Assembly (NCBI GenBank): GCA_964035545.1 | Contig: OZ037766.1 | Span: 1,034,501 to 1,098,500 of the forward strand | Direction: 5' to 3' | DNA length: 64,000 nt | Source of the DNA: Bugula neritina | Lineage: Eukaryota; Bryozoa; Gymnolaemata; Cheilostomatida; Bugulidae | The notes under the pieces: generated by a model | What the model saw: the letters and a program-made list of their open reading frames with translations, nothing else | What the model was told of the DNA's origin: nothing | Database searches by the model: none | Translations under genes and position numbers: made by a program | Part shown: positions 52,201-64,000 of the stretch, in pieces | How the letters are laid out: every line of letters begins with the position of its first letter | How positions within the stretch are numbered: position 1 is the first letter of the stretch

Positions 52201-53389
52201 TGGTATAGGTTGAAGGAGTTAGGTGCAAAATGCATAACTCTGTTCATGAAAACATTAATTATGCATGTGTACAGTATTCGAGCTATAAAATTTCTATATT
52301 ATTTAAACTACTTGCTTGGAGCAAAATCAGCAACTTGGAATAATTTGAGGAATAAAATTTATGGAGATGATTAAACAACTTCAATTTGATGTAGGTTATA
52401 CTGTCATTTTAATTAACTTTCTTTAAATTTTATCAGTGACTTTGGCTCCAAGTCGCAAATTTAATATTTCAGTAATTAAAGAATAAATAGCAATTATACA
52501 CACAGAGTTAAATAAATTGTGCCAAATTCATATTCAAGTTTTTTCTCTAAAATTATCTGGTAACTATTAATTTGTTCACAACTATGCTGATTGCATGTGT
52601 TAATCACTGTGTCGTGACACTCATGCATGAACAGATATAATCTACAAGCACATATTGCTTGTTTTATAATAAACACAATATGAAGTATAATCTGAATTAT
52701 TCTAGAAAAAATTAGCAGTAATTTGGAGTTATTTATCCAATAAAGCTTTATAAAGTGGGTACGAAACTTTTAATTTATGTATGATCTACTAACCACTATG
52801 CCATAACTTGATGATTTTTGTTCAATTAAACAGAATTGCGTTGTCAAAGAAAAGGTGCAACCTGCATATTTAGATAAAAGCATGAAAAATTGCCTTTAGT
52901 ATCCATGTTCAAACAATGAATTAGTATACATAACATTTGATTAAATCAAAGACTATAACAAAGTTGTTATTTAAGGCGATTTTAAAAAGTAAGTAGGCAA
53001 CCTAAATTTATTGTAAATTTTACTGTAATGATGACCAGCACAAATGTTGTGAAGAAGGTAAGAAACTTCAATTCAAAATAGGTAATCATGCACTCTGTCT
53101 AATGAAACTGGCACAGGCTAAAAGGGCATAGGTAATAACTAATAATGGCACAAGTAATTTAATGGAAAAATGAAATATTGCAGTCATTAAGTACCTTGAT
53201 GATCAATTTAAACATGTAAAATTTTCAATCAACTCGAAAATTATTTTACAATAACCTATGAGAAAAAAGCAAAGTACTATCTTTCAATAGTTGCTTTTAA
53301 AATTTAAAAGACTGTATTCATAATTATTATTTATAGATTGCAAGCAATCTAAGCATTGTACCTAGCTTCACCAACATTACAAGAATAAT

Positions 53390-53740
53390 ATGGTTGGGAG
53401 TTGTGCTCACCATTTAATCAAACATGGTGGAACTTGTGCATTTCACAAATTTACAGTATGTGCATAATTGGTACTATTACAAATTACCTTCTTAGCCAAA
53501 TTATACTTGGAAATTGCTGAAATCCTATCTATCCGCCTATGCAGTTCTAGTTGATGCCGAGCCTAGATATTTTTTATTAGCTTCAAGTAGTCACAGGTGT
53601 GATAATAGCCTGAAGAAAATTCATACTTGTTTTCCTGCAAATAATATACACATTTAATAGACTGCAACAAACGTTTTATTGAACAAAAAGCAACAATCTT
53701 TTGAAAAGACTATGTACTTAAATATAGTTGCTTATGGAAG
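53390..53740. repeat. Diverged direct duplication, copy B
   Basis: Counterpart of 51840-52200: GCTCACCATTTAATC, AACTTGTGCATTTC, GAAATTGCTGAAATCCTATC, AGTCACAGGTGTGATAATAG. The two copies are about 1.55 kb apart and follow the 65-bp array. Confidence 0.6.
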
Positions 53741-56700
53741 AGATTCAAGATGCTTGTACAATCATAAAATTGATAAAAATGATCACCATGTGCAATTTAT
53801 TTCTGCTACGTTTATTCCATGTCATATAAAATACTTGCGTAATGAATAGAATTAGCGCTTTATAGTGTTTACTTAGCATCCTTCTTTCCAACTTCAGAGT
53901 CAGAATGCTTTTCCATATTAAAGTAATCAATATAACCAAAGTAGTGAAAAGGATTATCTGAAAAGAAAAATTTGTGAACTTACAAATATGAAATAATAAG
54001 ATAATAATATATATTGATATTAACATAGACTATAAAATTTAATTAAAACGAAATTTTTTTTGATTGAAAAACAAATTTTGCAAATAAGTTGCTTTTAAAA
54101 ATTAATGTAGGAATATATACATTTACATTAGATTAGCAATAACTTGACATTACATTTATTTAAGACATAAGTTTACAAACATTTTCAATTTATCATCTAT
54201 AATACAATTATTATTTTTAATATTATTAACTCTTAAGTTTAAAAGTTTGAAATTAAATTCAACATGGGAGATTCGAGACCTCTAGCTTTAAATTAAAAAC
54301 TACTGAGACAATGAAATTAAATATATCTATAGTTCTACTGGTCTAGCTTTAAGTTACACCTCTTATAGTAGTACTAGTAGTACTATAAGGATGATAAATT
54401 AACGTTTAACTTATAACTATAGTCTCACTGATCATAGTGTTAGTTAAAAGATAAACTTGAGTATATATAATGGTAATTCTTCATTAATATTACAGTTTTC
54501 TATTAAGTTGCGTCTGATAACTTATTACATTTGTAAGTGATACCAAATATATGTTTAGTGGTCTAACCTGTATTTTGGCGAATCTCCATGTTTTTCAAAT
54601 CTTTAAATAAACCCCTGTGGAAGGGCAGTTCGAAAGTCTTTCTACAACCAGCTATTAAAGAAAGTGTATTATTAGCTTGCATTAAAAGCCAACAATGCTC
54701 TGTATAGCCTGAAATAATGGCTTGTTGTATGTAATCCTTTCAGTAAAAGCTATTCCTTTTATGCAAAATTTGCTTTATTTGTGCACCTAAGTAACTTCTT
54801 ACGAGTACACCGCCGGATTGAAATAATTTCTTTGTTCAAATACCCACTGTACACCTAGCTTATAATTTATAGCCAGTATACAGATTATACACTGTATACA
54901 CTAACGTTTAAGCTATGAGCAAGTTTCAGAATATGGTATCATATTTTCAGGATCGAATAAGTGCATGGCGAAAATTCATGGTTATGTGCTGGTTATTTGG
55001 AGAAGTTTAGAAGAAATGTTGCCAATTAAGAATATGTTTAACTTTAATATTGCAAATTACCAGATGCCTGAAGTTTTGAAATTTTAGTATTTTGCATCAA
55101 ACTTAGGCAAAAATTTTATGCTTTAACAAAATAACCACATATACCCCATTCTAACATTGCAAAGACAGATGTTACCAAGTTGATACATGACTTGTGCCAG
55201 CAGCTTAAACCAAAATATAATATTAATATTATTTGATGGGTGTACATAAATTTTGTTGATAACTAAACAATTTTTTAAAGATTGGCTCAAAACTGTTGGT
55301 TTTACACAATTTTTTATGTAGACACAGTATGTGAATCACACCAATAGTGAGTCAAACTGATTTAATAGACTAATTATTCCAATTTGTTGGCAATTTTTGA
55401 GATAAAGTTGAAATGTAATTTTTAATGATTGGCTTGTTTATAAAGTCACAGTTTATTTTAATGATGTCGAAATTTACAACTTTATTTCATTATCTCACCA
55501 TATAAAATTCCAAAATTTCTATTGAAAACTGCATGCATCTAAAAATAGCTGAGTAACTGATTCTACTAGGGCATTATTTAAATTTACTTATTTGAATTTA
55601 TGTCTTAACCCTTCCCAGATCACAGATACATGTATTATGTCTTTTTAAACTTTTTTATTCACAGGTTAATTGAGCGAGTACGCCCAGTAAATGTACAAAC
55701 GATACCGCCTATGTTAAAGTTTTAGCTTTAGACCAAATTACTTCAAGATTTATATAAGCAATGTTAAAAATGCACCTCAGTAGTTTATAGATCATTATAG
55801 ACAATAAATCTGAATAAATGAAAAGCTACAAAGCCAGCTAATAACTTTTAATTCAATACCAGAATACTAAAATTAGCAGTACATTTTGCATTGTTTTTAT
55901 AACTTAAAAGAGTTAGCTATTTGGCAGCCTTGTAGAATTAAGCGCAATGACTCTGAAAAGTTAAAAGGTTAAATGAATCATACGTAAATTTGCTAATAAT
56001 TGAAAGGAATAATGTCTGGACTGTTATTATGAACTATATAGCATTGAATGGGTTCAATAACAGGGTTGATTTGGAGACTTTATAACACCAACATTTATAA
56101 ACGTACTCTTTGATCATTAGACCAGTCTTAATAGTTAATACATCAATGGATCTCTTGAAAGATTTTTCATCAAATAATATATTTGTAATTTACCGGTATA
56201 TGTTGTACAACTAAAATAATGGAAATTCATTTAAAATTGTGTTTGGCAAAATATACAGTACTTCGATTAGGTTAGCATATGATTATCACATACAATAGAT
56301 ACCTTTTCATGTACGGCTCACAAATATAATGTTATATAACAATGCTAGCTAAAAAAACTATGATTGATCAACTTTTATTCAGTTGTAAAGTTAGTTGGTT
56401 TTTAAATTTTTATCCTAATAACTGTTCATAACTCATTGCTCAACTTGTTGCGCCTAAAGTCATTCCTGAATGAACTACTTGCATTCAAGGCTGGAGTAAC
56501 TATTAAAGCTGCTTGACTATTAGGTTTTTAAGGTGCTTTAGTCAGGTTTGGGATTTGGAGTTATATAACTATATATTATAACTATTTATACGTCAACCTA
56601 AAAGATTGTCTTTATTTAGAATAGGGTGCTGTTCAGAATTAATAAATAGAGAGTGCAGATTGTCTTCAAAGTCCAGGTCTAAAGTTAAACATGAATATAA

Positions 56701-57411
56701 ATAGCTAATTGCTATATTTATATTTTTGCCACTATAAATTGGTTATCTACAAGCTGCTTAGCTGCCTCACTAGAAATTGTTATATATGGTAGCTTAACTG
56801 TTTTAGCCAAAGCCAGTAGTCTTGGAAAGTAAAGCATATAAAGTATATACCCAGTGGTCAAAATATCCATGTGTAACCATCTGGTATAGTATTATTAAAC
56901 AGGGCAACTTAGTCTAAACATTGCTCTTTTGTTTTACTGGAACTAACAACAGCTATAAGTTACTGCCGCTGAACTGAAACTATAGTTCAATAGTTACTGC
57001 TATATATTTATCTCAATCCTAAGTAAATAAGTCTTATAAATATTATGCTTTGATGCATTATTTCCATGTAATCTTAAAATTTAAGTAGGCTCTTACAATA
57101 TTATTATGTAATAGTCCTTCATTTGAATAAGCATTAAACTCCTTGTTTACTACTCAACAATAAACATATACCGTGCTCCTGCAAACATTTGGTTGTATAA
57201 ACTACATAAGCAAAGCATTAATATGGCCTACGTAGCTGAGTGATATTTTTGTAGTTTATTAGTTTACCTCAGTTGGAAGCAATGGGACTAATTTGAAATA
57301 ATGACCACTAAACACCAATCTGTCACATAATGAGACAAGACATTTTTTTCTACTACTGAATTTTAGTGCATATATATATCTTCTTTTAGCCAATCACTTG
57401 CAATGATTTCA

Positions 57412-57620
57412 GGTAAAAATGGCACAGGTAAAAATAGCACAGGTGATAATAGCACAGGTGATAATGGCACAAACGGAAAGTTAGGTAAAAATAACAAACT
57501 GATGTAAAATTTTCTCAAACCCCAAGTCCAAACCACCCACCTGAAACCCAAGCCGCCAACCTTGGAATCCAACCCCAAACTCAAACCTCTATTCCAAACT
57601 CCGATCCCAAACCCAAAACC
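57412..57620 (+). repeat. GGCACA/GGTAAAAATGG dispersed repeat, distal copy
   Basis: AGGTAAAAATGGCACAGGTA is repeated with variants, then a C-rich CCAAACC tract, in the same order as 28978-29115. Fragments of the same words occur near 53110 (same strand), 58700 and 59520 (opposite strand). Confidence 0.7.
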
Positions 57621-60070
57621 CTAATTTTGAAATTGTACCATTATTTGGTGATTAATCAATATTTGGAAGGCCCATTGCTTCGAAGGTGCATTAGTCCTAA
57701 AATTAGTAGAGATAGTATTATATCGCTGAGAATATCATAAATTTCACTCACAATCTTGCTATATTATTGCTAGCTGTAGGTGGCATACGTGTGGCCTACT
57801 TGTAATTTTTTTAGCCTGAGATTACTTTACAATGCTGCTTCAATCAGGGCTACATAATATATCAACATTCTATTGTGGCTGTCTCATAAACTAAGTACAC
57901 AGCAAGCTATTCACTAGCCTGTCAGCTAGCAAGCCTGTAATTAGTAATCTATAAATTAGTATCTCCTCATCTCTTCATCTGAGTGTTGTGCAAAGGTAAT
58001 TTAATTAGTATTTTTATTTCACAGTTCATATAAAAATGACAGCTATGGGCAATGAACTCAAAATAGCCAGTTCAATGGCTATAGGGACTGCAATTCTATT
58101 CTAGCTAATGTCAGTCAGCTTATATAGGCCTTTAATATGCTTACTATATTAACTGAAAAACTAAAGTAAAAATATTAAAGCCAAGCAAACATTTTGGGTC
58201 TGCTGGACTGTATTTATGATAAGCTTGATAAAAGGTTACCTCATAGTTTATAAAAAATAGTTTGCATTTTATTTTGGCACCAAAAAATTATTGGTATATT
58301 CAATGAAATAGTAAATTTCTGGCTTGGCAATTAATTATTTGATATCACATTTAATCTCTAAAAGTATTTTTAATATCAGTAAATGCAAGCATTTAAGACA
58401 AAAAAAGATAAACATCTTGGACGCTACTTAAAATTAAATAACCAAAGCTGCACGCACACCATACCCCAAACAAAACAACTCTACAAGATATGTAGATAAC
58501 TGATAAGGGCAAAATTATTAGCATATAAGAGTTCAGGCTTGCTAAATGAAGCCTCACCTAACCTAAAAGTTAAAAACTATGTTGCATATCTTCCTGTTGC
58601 TCAGAGCAACTTTTTGAAATGTTCAATGAATAATTTTAATTCTAATAATAATTCTACTAATTTTCGGACTAATGCATTTTAGGAGCAATGCACCTTCAGA
58701 ATATTGCACCGTCTCCCCATTATTGCTTGTGCCATTATTACCAAGTCTTGCCATCTTTAACCTGGGTACCAACTTGAAATGCATGCTGCTTTGTTATTAC
58801 AGCATGAATGAAATATTTATTTGGAATTTTGATATTGATGATGTTAAATTCATAAACTTATGTGTTGAATTTACAATCTTAAAGTAAGCTATTCTAGCAA
58901 GCTAACCCACCAACCCTATTCTTGCATGCTTTTAAGGGTTATAGTTGATTGTATATGTGCTTGTTTAAATAAAGATGCTACCTAGGCTGTTATTAGGAAT
59001 TATTTGCAGCTTTACACTATTTACCAAACTTGCACTTTAATGTAGCTATAGAAACTATTCTGAAAAATGTTTTGTACATTAGGAAGCACAGATAAAAAAT
59101 TACCATGTGAAGATTATTTTGCTAAAACTCAGTGCTATCCCAGCCAATAAAATTTTACCTTAAAGTAGTATATTTGTGAACTGCCTTAGCCTCTGATACT
59201 TAATTGTAGTATAGTGTTTACTGGCTAATTGTATTTTCTAATTCTAATAATAAAGGGTACAACAAACGATTATACCAATAATTTTTACTAAAGACTGCAT
59301 GTCAAACTTCTAGCTCACCTTGCCATCTATTCTTAATTACAGTTTGAAATACATCTTGCTGGTCTAAGACCTAAGTTCTTGCATTGAAACATAGACTTTA
59401 TTCAAACTGGTAAGACTAAATTAATTAGTACCAACACTGCAGGTAACGGTGGGTAGTTGCGGGTTTGGAAATATTTAGCATCACTGTTACATCTTACCTA
59501 CTCTTTCATTTGTCATTATTACCTTACCATTATTAATTGTGCCAATATTGCTCGTGCATGTACCTGTGCCATTTCTGTCAGACACCCTATCTGTTACATG
59601 GAGTTGTCACAGGGGGCTTTCCTAAACATTGTAGATACAGTTTCTTATAGCAAAGAACAAAACTTAGAATATTTCACTCAGAATTTGTGTTACTAATTCT
59701 AAATAATAGCTCAACTATAAACAAACCCATTATATGCTAGCTAGCTAATTCATTAGTTTCATACTAAGTTCCAAAATGTTACATAATCACCCAAATGCTA
59801 AATTTAATAACTCATTGTTGCTATAATAACAAGGACAGAATGTATTGTCCGTTGTACCAGCAACAGCTGCAGCTATAAGCAGCCCAGTAAGCCTTGAGGA
59901 ATATTTTCAAACACATAATTTTCAACAGCGCGGCCACGATTAAATTTTAAAGTATTAATAAATTCTATGCTCAATATATGCAAAATTTGCTACAAATATT
60001 TTTAGAAACATGCAACGAGCACTTGAACTTGAAAAAATTTATTTAAGTTATTATGGTGAGATATACCAGC

Positions 60071-60493
60071 GGTGTCATTCTACTTAGACGGTTTTCACTT
60101 ATACCGTATTTGTAAATTTTAGCGTAATATATGTATTTTATACTATTATTTAGCACATAATAGAAAGCAAGAAGCCACCAGCAAGCCATTTACAGTAACA
60201 ATGCTTCTATAAGAAGCCATCTTGCACAAACCTTAAACCTAAAGGTAAAAGAGAGACAAGATATAATAAGAAAAAGTTGCAATATAGCAGTACGTGATAT
60301 ACCACGAAATGCATTTGTGTATTTGATTCTGTTTTTCTGAATAAAATAAACTGTAGCTAAACTTGTATTGAGTCAAAGCAAATAGCTGGCTTAGTAGCTT
60401 GTTTCATGTTTAGCAGTAAATGCAACAGTTATATTTGCATATTACTACATACATTGTACCAAAATAAAAAAATAGTCCAAGTGGTATGAAACC
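60071..60493. mobile_element. Short inverted-repeat DNA element (8-bp TSD family), copy 2
   Basis: 423 bp, GGTGTCATTCTACTTAGACG … GTCCAAGTGGTATGAAACC. Flanking octamers ATACCAGC and TCACCAGC match at 6 of 8. The interior is shared with copies 1 and 3 (GCAAATAGCTGGCTTAGTAG and similar). Confidence 0.8.
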
Positions 60494-60938
60494 TCACCAG
60501 CACTACAATACTCTAGTCTAAGATGGTATCATGTTTCCTCATGATTGTACATTGCTGGTTATAGGAACAAAATAATTTTAAGTTGTGGTATGCAAATCTT
60601 ATGTACATATTTTCTTTAGTTTTTATAGAATACATTACTGTTTATTCTGCTAAATAAATAAATACTTATAAGTCATATGCACAGTCTGCATTGCATCTCA
60701 TTTAGCTTATTGCTAAACTCTGACCAAAGTAAAACTACGAAGCCAGAGTAACGTTAGTCCAAATGACATGAAACTGAATATCAATATAATCTATATTTAA
60801 AGCTAATAAGGCATGAGTATTTCAAATTTATATGCATACTATACTACCACTTTATCCTATACTAAAATACCTGTAATTTCAACTGCAGTATAACTAAGTT
60901 TAAGTTTTTTAAATTAGATTATTTCTGTGTGTTTTCCA

Positions 60939-61400
60939 GGTATCATCTTGTTTAGACGCTTCCCACATAGATGCTGTCTACGTGGGAAGCTTCTATTTAT
61001 ATATTTTATGAATATTTATAGATTTTAGAGTAATATATGTATTTTATGCTATTATTTAGCACACAATAGAAAGTAAAGAAGCTACCAACAAGCCTTTTTA
61101 CAGTAACAATGTTTCTATAAGAAGCCATTTTGCACAAACCTTAAACTTAAAGGTAAAAGATAGACAAAATATAATAAGAAAAAGTTGCAATATAGCAGTA
61201 CGCGATATACCATGAAATGCATTCGTGCATTTTAATCTGTTATTCGGACTAAAATAAACTGTAGCTAAACTAGTATTGAGTCAAAGCAAATAGCTGGCTT
61301 GGTAGTTTATTCAATGTTCAGCAGTAAATGCAGCAGTTATATTTGTATATTGTTATATATATCGTACCAAAATAAAAAATCGACTAACTGGGATGAAACC
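60939..61400. mobile_element. Short inverted-repeat DNA element (8-bp TSD family), copy 3
   Basis: 462 bp, GGTATCATCTTGTTTAGACG … CTAACTGGGATGAAACC, flanked on both sides by a perfect 8-bp duplication GTTTTCCA (60931-60938 and 61401-61408). An 8-bp duplication with GG-starting termini fits Merlin-like or hAT-like non-autonomous elements. Confidence 0.9.
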
Positions 61401-61637
61401 GTTTTCCATGCTCAGTGCATCTATATGATGGGTTGGTTCTAATCGCTATTGTTCAAATTTTATCTATCAGTTGGTGAAAATATAGGCAATGTGAGATAAA
61501 TTCACTAGTTTATGTAAAAACTGATTTGTTGAGAAAATTTGATGTAATATATTTTTATTTGTAAAACCTAAAAGTAAAATGTACAATGGATAAATGTCAT
61601 TCATGTATATTAACTTTGTGTATGGTATGTTACAGAC

Positions 61638-61823
61638 CAGTATTTGCCTATCACCCCATCTGGGGTACATGATACAGGTGTTGTTATTAAAGCACTGCAA
61701 ACAAAGGCATTCTTTCTTGAAATTAGTAGTTGGCTGGTGAAAGTAAACATAAGCATTTGTAGCTTTCATGAACCCAAAACCCATCTTTCTCAGAGTTTTA
61801 TTTACTTCTAAAGTTGTTTGTCC
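61638..61823 (-). CDS. Candidate exon of unknown protein
   Basis: On the minus strand, CCTATACAG is followed by 62 open codons, then CTG|GTCTGT. Reads GQTTLEVNKTLRKMGFGF, then KATNAYVYFHQPTTNFKKE, CLCLQCFNNNTC and YPRWGDRQILV. Codon content is less AT-driven than the flanks and cysteines are clustered, but I recognise no family and found no partner exon. Confidence 0.35.
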
Positions 61824-64000
61824 CTGTATAGGCAAACACTCTCATTGAAGATTTTTAATGTTGCTCTGAGAAAAACGGATGTCAAAGGAAATATTACTTC
61901 ACAAGCTTCAACTACTATAGTATAAAGAATAAGAATAAGCACTTCATAAAAATTTTAACTTACAAGTTGCAAAGTGTTTTTATTTAAAAAACATAACACT
62001 CCATACTTCATAAATTGATAATATATTTCTTTGGGGTTTTTTAGAAAATATGCCAAGAGACATAAAAATATATTGCAAATGCTAGTGCTGACCATCCTTG
62101 TTTAGAAACCTAAAACTTTTAGTCAACCAAACAAATTTAATCAAAATGTAGAAATCACTTTTCACATCATAAATGACGTATTTCTTGCTTTAAATTTGTA
62201 GTCTAAGATTATTTTCACAAAAGCTCTTTAGATGTTTTACACGTTTCACAGGAAAATGTCAATTATAAAGTGGCTATGCTCTAATAACAGTTGTGACCAT
62301 CTGTAAAAGCTGTGCTTGCTTCCAATACAATAGTTAGTTCATTGAAATATAACTGGAGAGGCAACAACTGAAGCTATTAAAATATTTTATTTTGTAGCTT
62401 GCTCTATTTATCCTACAGTTTAGAAATAAAGTACTTGGTTCCCACCATTTAGCATTGTACTCTTTAAATAGTTCAGGGTACAACTGTCAAAGCATTTTGG
62501 CTGATACACAAAATATTTCAATAAAATACTTTATAACAGCTTTATTCTATTGCATATTGACTAGTCACCCTTAAAGCAAATTATAGCCTATCCACGTTGC
62601 CAGCCAATAGGTTCCACGATAATGTACTAGAAATAGAACTTATCAGCAAAATATTAATAAATAACTATTAAATTTGGGCTTTCAGTTGCTCAGATAAATT
62701 CAAATTACAATTGTCAATCAACATAAAACTAATATATAGTAGCTAGTCTTTTAAAGTGGCCTACAGCAAGAAGTAGTTATTTTTACCGGTCTATGACAAA
62801 ACATAGGAAATATCTATTCTGTCAAATAGTATCTGAGTAGTTGTAAAATTTGTTTAAAATACTTGTATTATGCACAGCATATTATAAATATAATCAAAGT
62901 ATGCCAGCAAATGATACTTATAGTTTACTCTGTTACTACTGAACACTGTAGTAGTATTCACACAATTCACACTGCACTATTGCTATAAGTAGCTCAGTTA
63001 GATATGTAAGCTAGTATAATATATCTAATAACTTCAGTATAGTTATCCATATCTATTGTCTCATGCAAAAACTTTTTATGAAGTTTAATACTTCTAGTGT
63101 AATAGAATATAGTAATGATGTCACTTAGCTCTGGTCCATTTAGAGCTATAGATGATTATATACTAGATTTATCCTCTTTTCATTGGTAGGAAAGCTTTTA
63201 ATCTTTATTCTGGTGCATGCGCTTTCAACACTGCATAGAAATTTATTGTCTTCTGGTGTTTATAAGGAAAACTTGTATCTAGTTGCAGACTATTTCCAGC
63301 TGTTGAACCTATTTTTCAATTTGGTACCTTTATAATGTGTATATATATATATAGCTATATAACTGTAGATTGATTGCTAAATAGCTGATATGCTATAATA
63401 GCTATAATAGCTAATTATCTAAGTATCCGGAATAATAGTTCACATTTCACAGAATTGCTCATGGCAAAAACAGTAATATGTTAATAATAAACATTATTTT
63501 TAATGAATACCTATTAACACATTATTTTTCAATCAACAAGAAGTAGAGAATATGCAAAATTATTAAATGCAATTAAATTAAATCAAATTAAAATCAATGC
63601 AGATCACAGAAATTTATTCATGTACTGGATATAACAAACTTTATTTAACTATTATATATTATAATATTGTTCAAATAAATATAGAATAAATATTATTGTA
63701 CAAAAATAAACAAATAGTGTCTAAGTAAGATAGATTCAAGTAGGAAATTTAGCTTAGCATCTATAATAAATTGGAACCATCTATATTTGCGATGACAGAA
63801 TATATTAATCGATAATATTTATAATCTACAAAAGTTACAACTAAAAGTCCAAAAGGTTCTAAGGCAGTAGAATCTCAGGGTGTCTTCAATGTTTTGAGAA
63901 GTAATATTTTGGAGTATTGAAATTACATGTTCTTCAGAGTTTATAGGCCAATATTGTTAAAAATAAACATGTTTTGAAGTTGAGATAAAATCTTATTATA
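61824..64000. other. Right-edge non-coding region
   Basis: AT-rich throughout with TAGCTATA-type short repeats; no gene, RNA or complete mobile element could be supported. Confidence 0.6.

Larger units (their letters stand above)
48571..61637. other. Large gene-poor region
   Basis: Apart from the repeats listed separately, I see no supported exon on either strand. The short open frames lack domain motifs and splice context. Contents include an AACGTT-rich tract, the 65-bp tandem array, a duplicated block, dispersed GGCACA repeats and two copies of the 8-bp-TSD element. Confidence 0.6.

Overview
This is AT-rich eukaryotic nuclear DNA from an animal. Evidence: GT-AG introns with consistent phases, extracellular Frizzled-type cysteine-rich (CRD) and LDL-receptor class A (LDLa) modules, macro-domain/PARP exons, an SLC49-like transporter exon, and a load of animal-type mobile elements (Ty3/gypsy, Penelope-like, short inverted-repeat DNA elements, a probable tRNA-derived SINE). 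The species cannot be fixed from the sequence. An early-branching invertebrate such as a sponge is a guess from domain content and base composition.

Region 1 (1-18822, + strand) is the 3' part of one very repetitive gene. Sixteen nearly identical units of about 846 bp are followed by two diverged units and a terminal exon. Each unit has a 251-nt exon (CRD cysteines 1-7) and a 214-nt exon (CRD cysteines 8-10 plus a six-cysteine LDLa), with intron phases 2-1-2, so any whole-unit gain or loss keeps the frame. The spliced product is a chain of alternating 10-Cys CRD and LDLa modules (155 codons per unit) ending in a CRD. The array runs off the left edge.

Region 2 (about 20179-46166) holds two divergently oriented macro-domain/PARP genes. 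The left copy (- strand, 23216 to 20179) has the macro domain, a linker and the C-terminal half of the ADP-ribosyltransferase; I find no N-terminal catalytic half. The right copy (+ strand, 26692 to 46166) has both halves, but its introns have swollen: a Penelope-like fragment with an inverted partial copy, TA microsatellites, and a 10.8-kb gypsy element sit inside it.

The gypsy element (33648-44466) has two 515-bp LTRs differing at about ten positions, a tRNA-Leu-type primer site, an intact gag, and a wrecked pol: in-frame stops, frameshifts, loss of the reverse transcriptase core, loss of an integrase catalytic aspartate, and a 2.97-kb foldback element inserted after the protease. Its last reading frame carries a long extra C-terminal region with a classical C2H2 zinc finger.

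Region 3 (46167-64000) is mostly non-coding. It has one exon of an SLC49/MFS-like transporter (48354-48570, +), a candidate exon on the minus strand (61638-61823), an AACGTT-rich tract, a roughly 65-bp tandem repeat array, a duplicated block, and two copies of an 8-bp-TSD inverted-repeat element whose third copy lies in the PARP gene intron.
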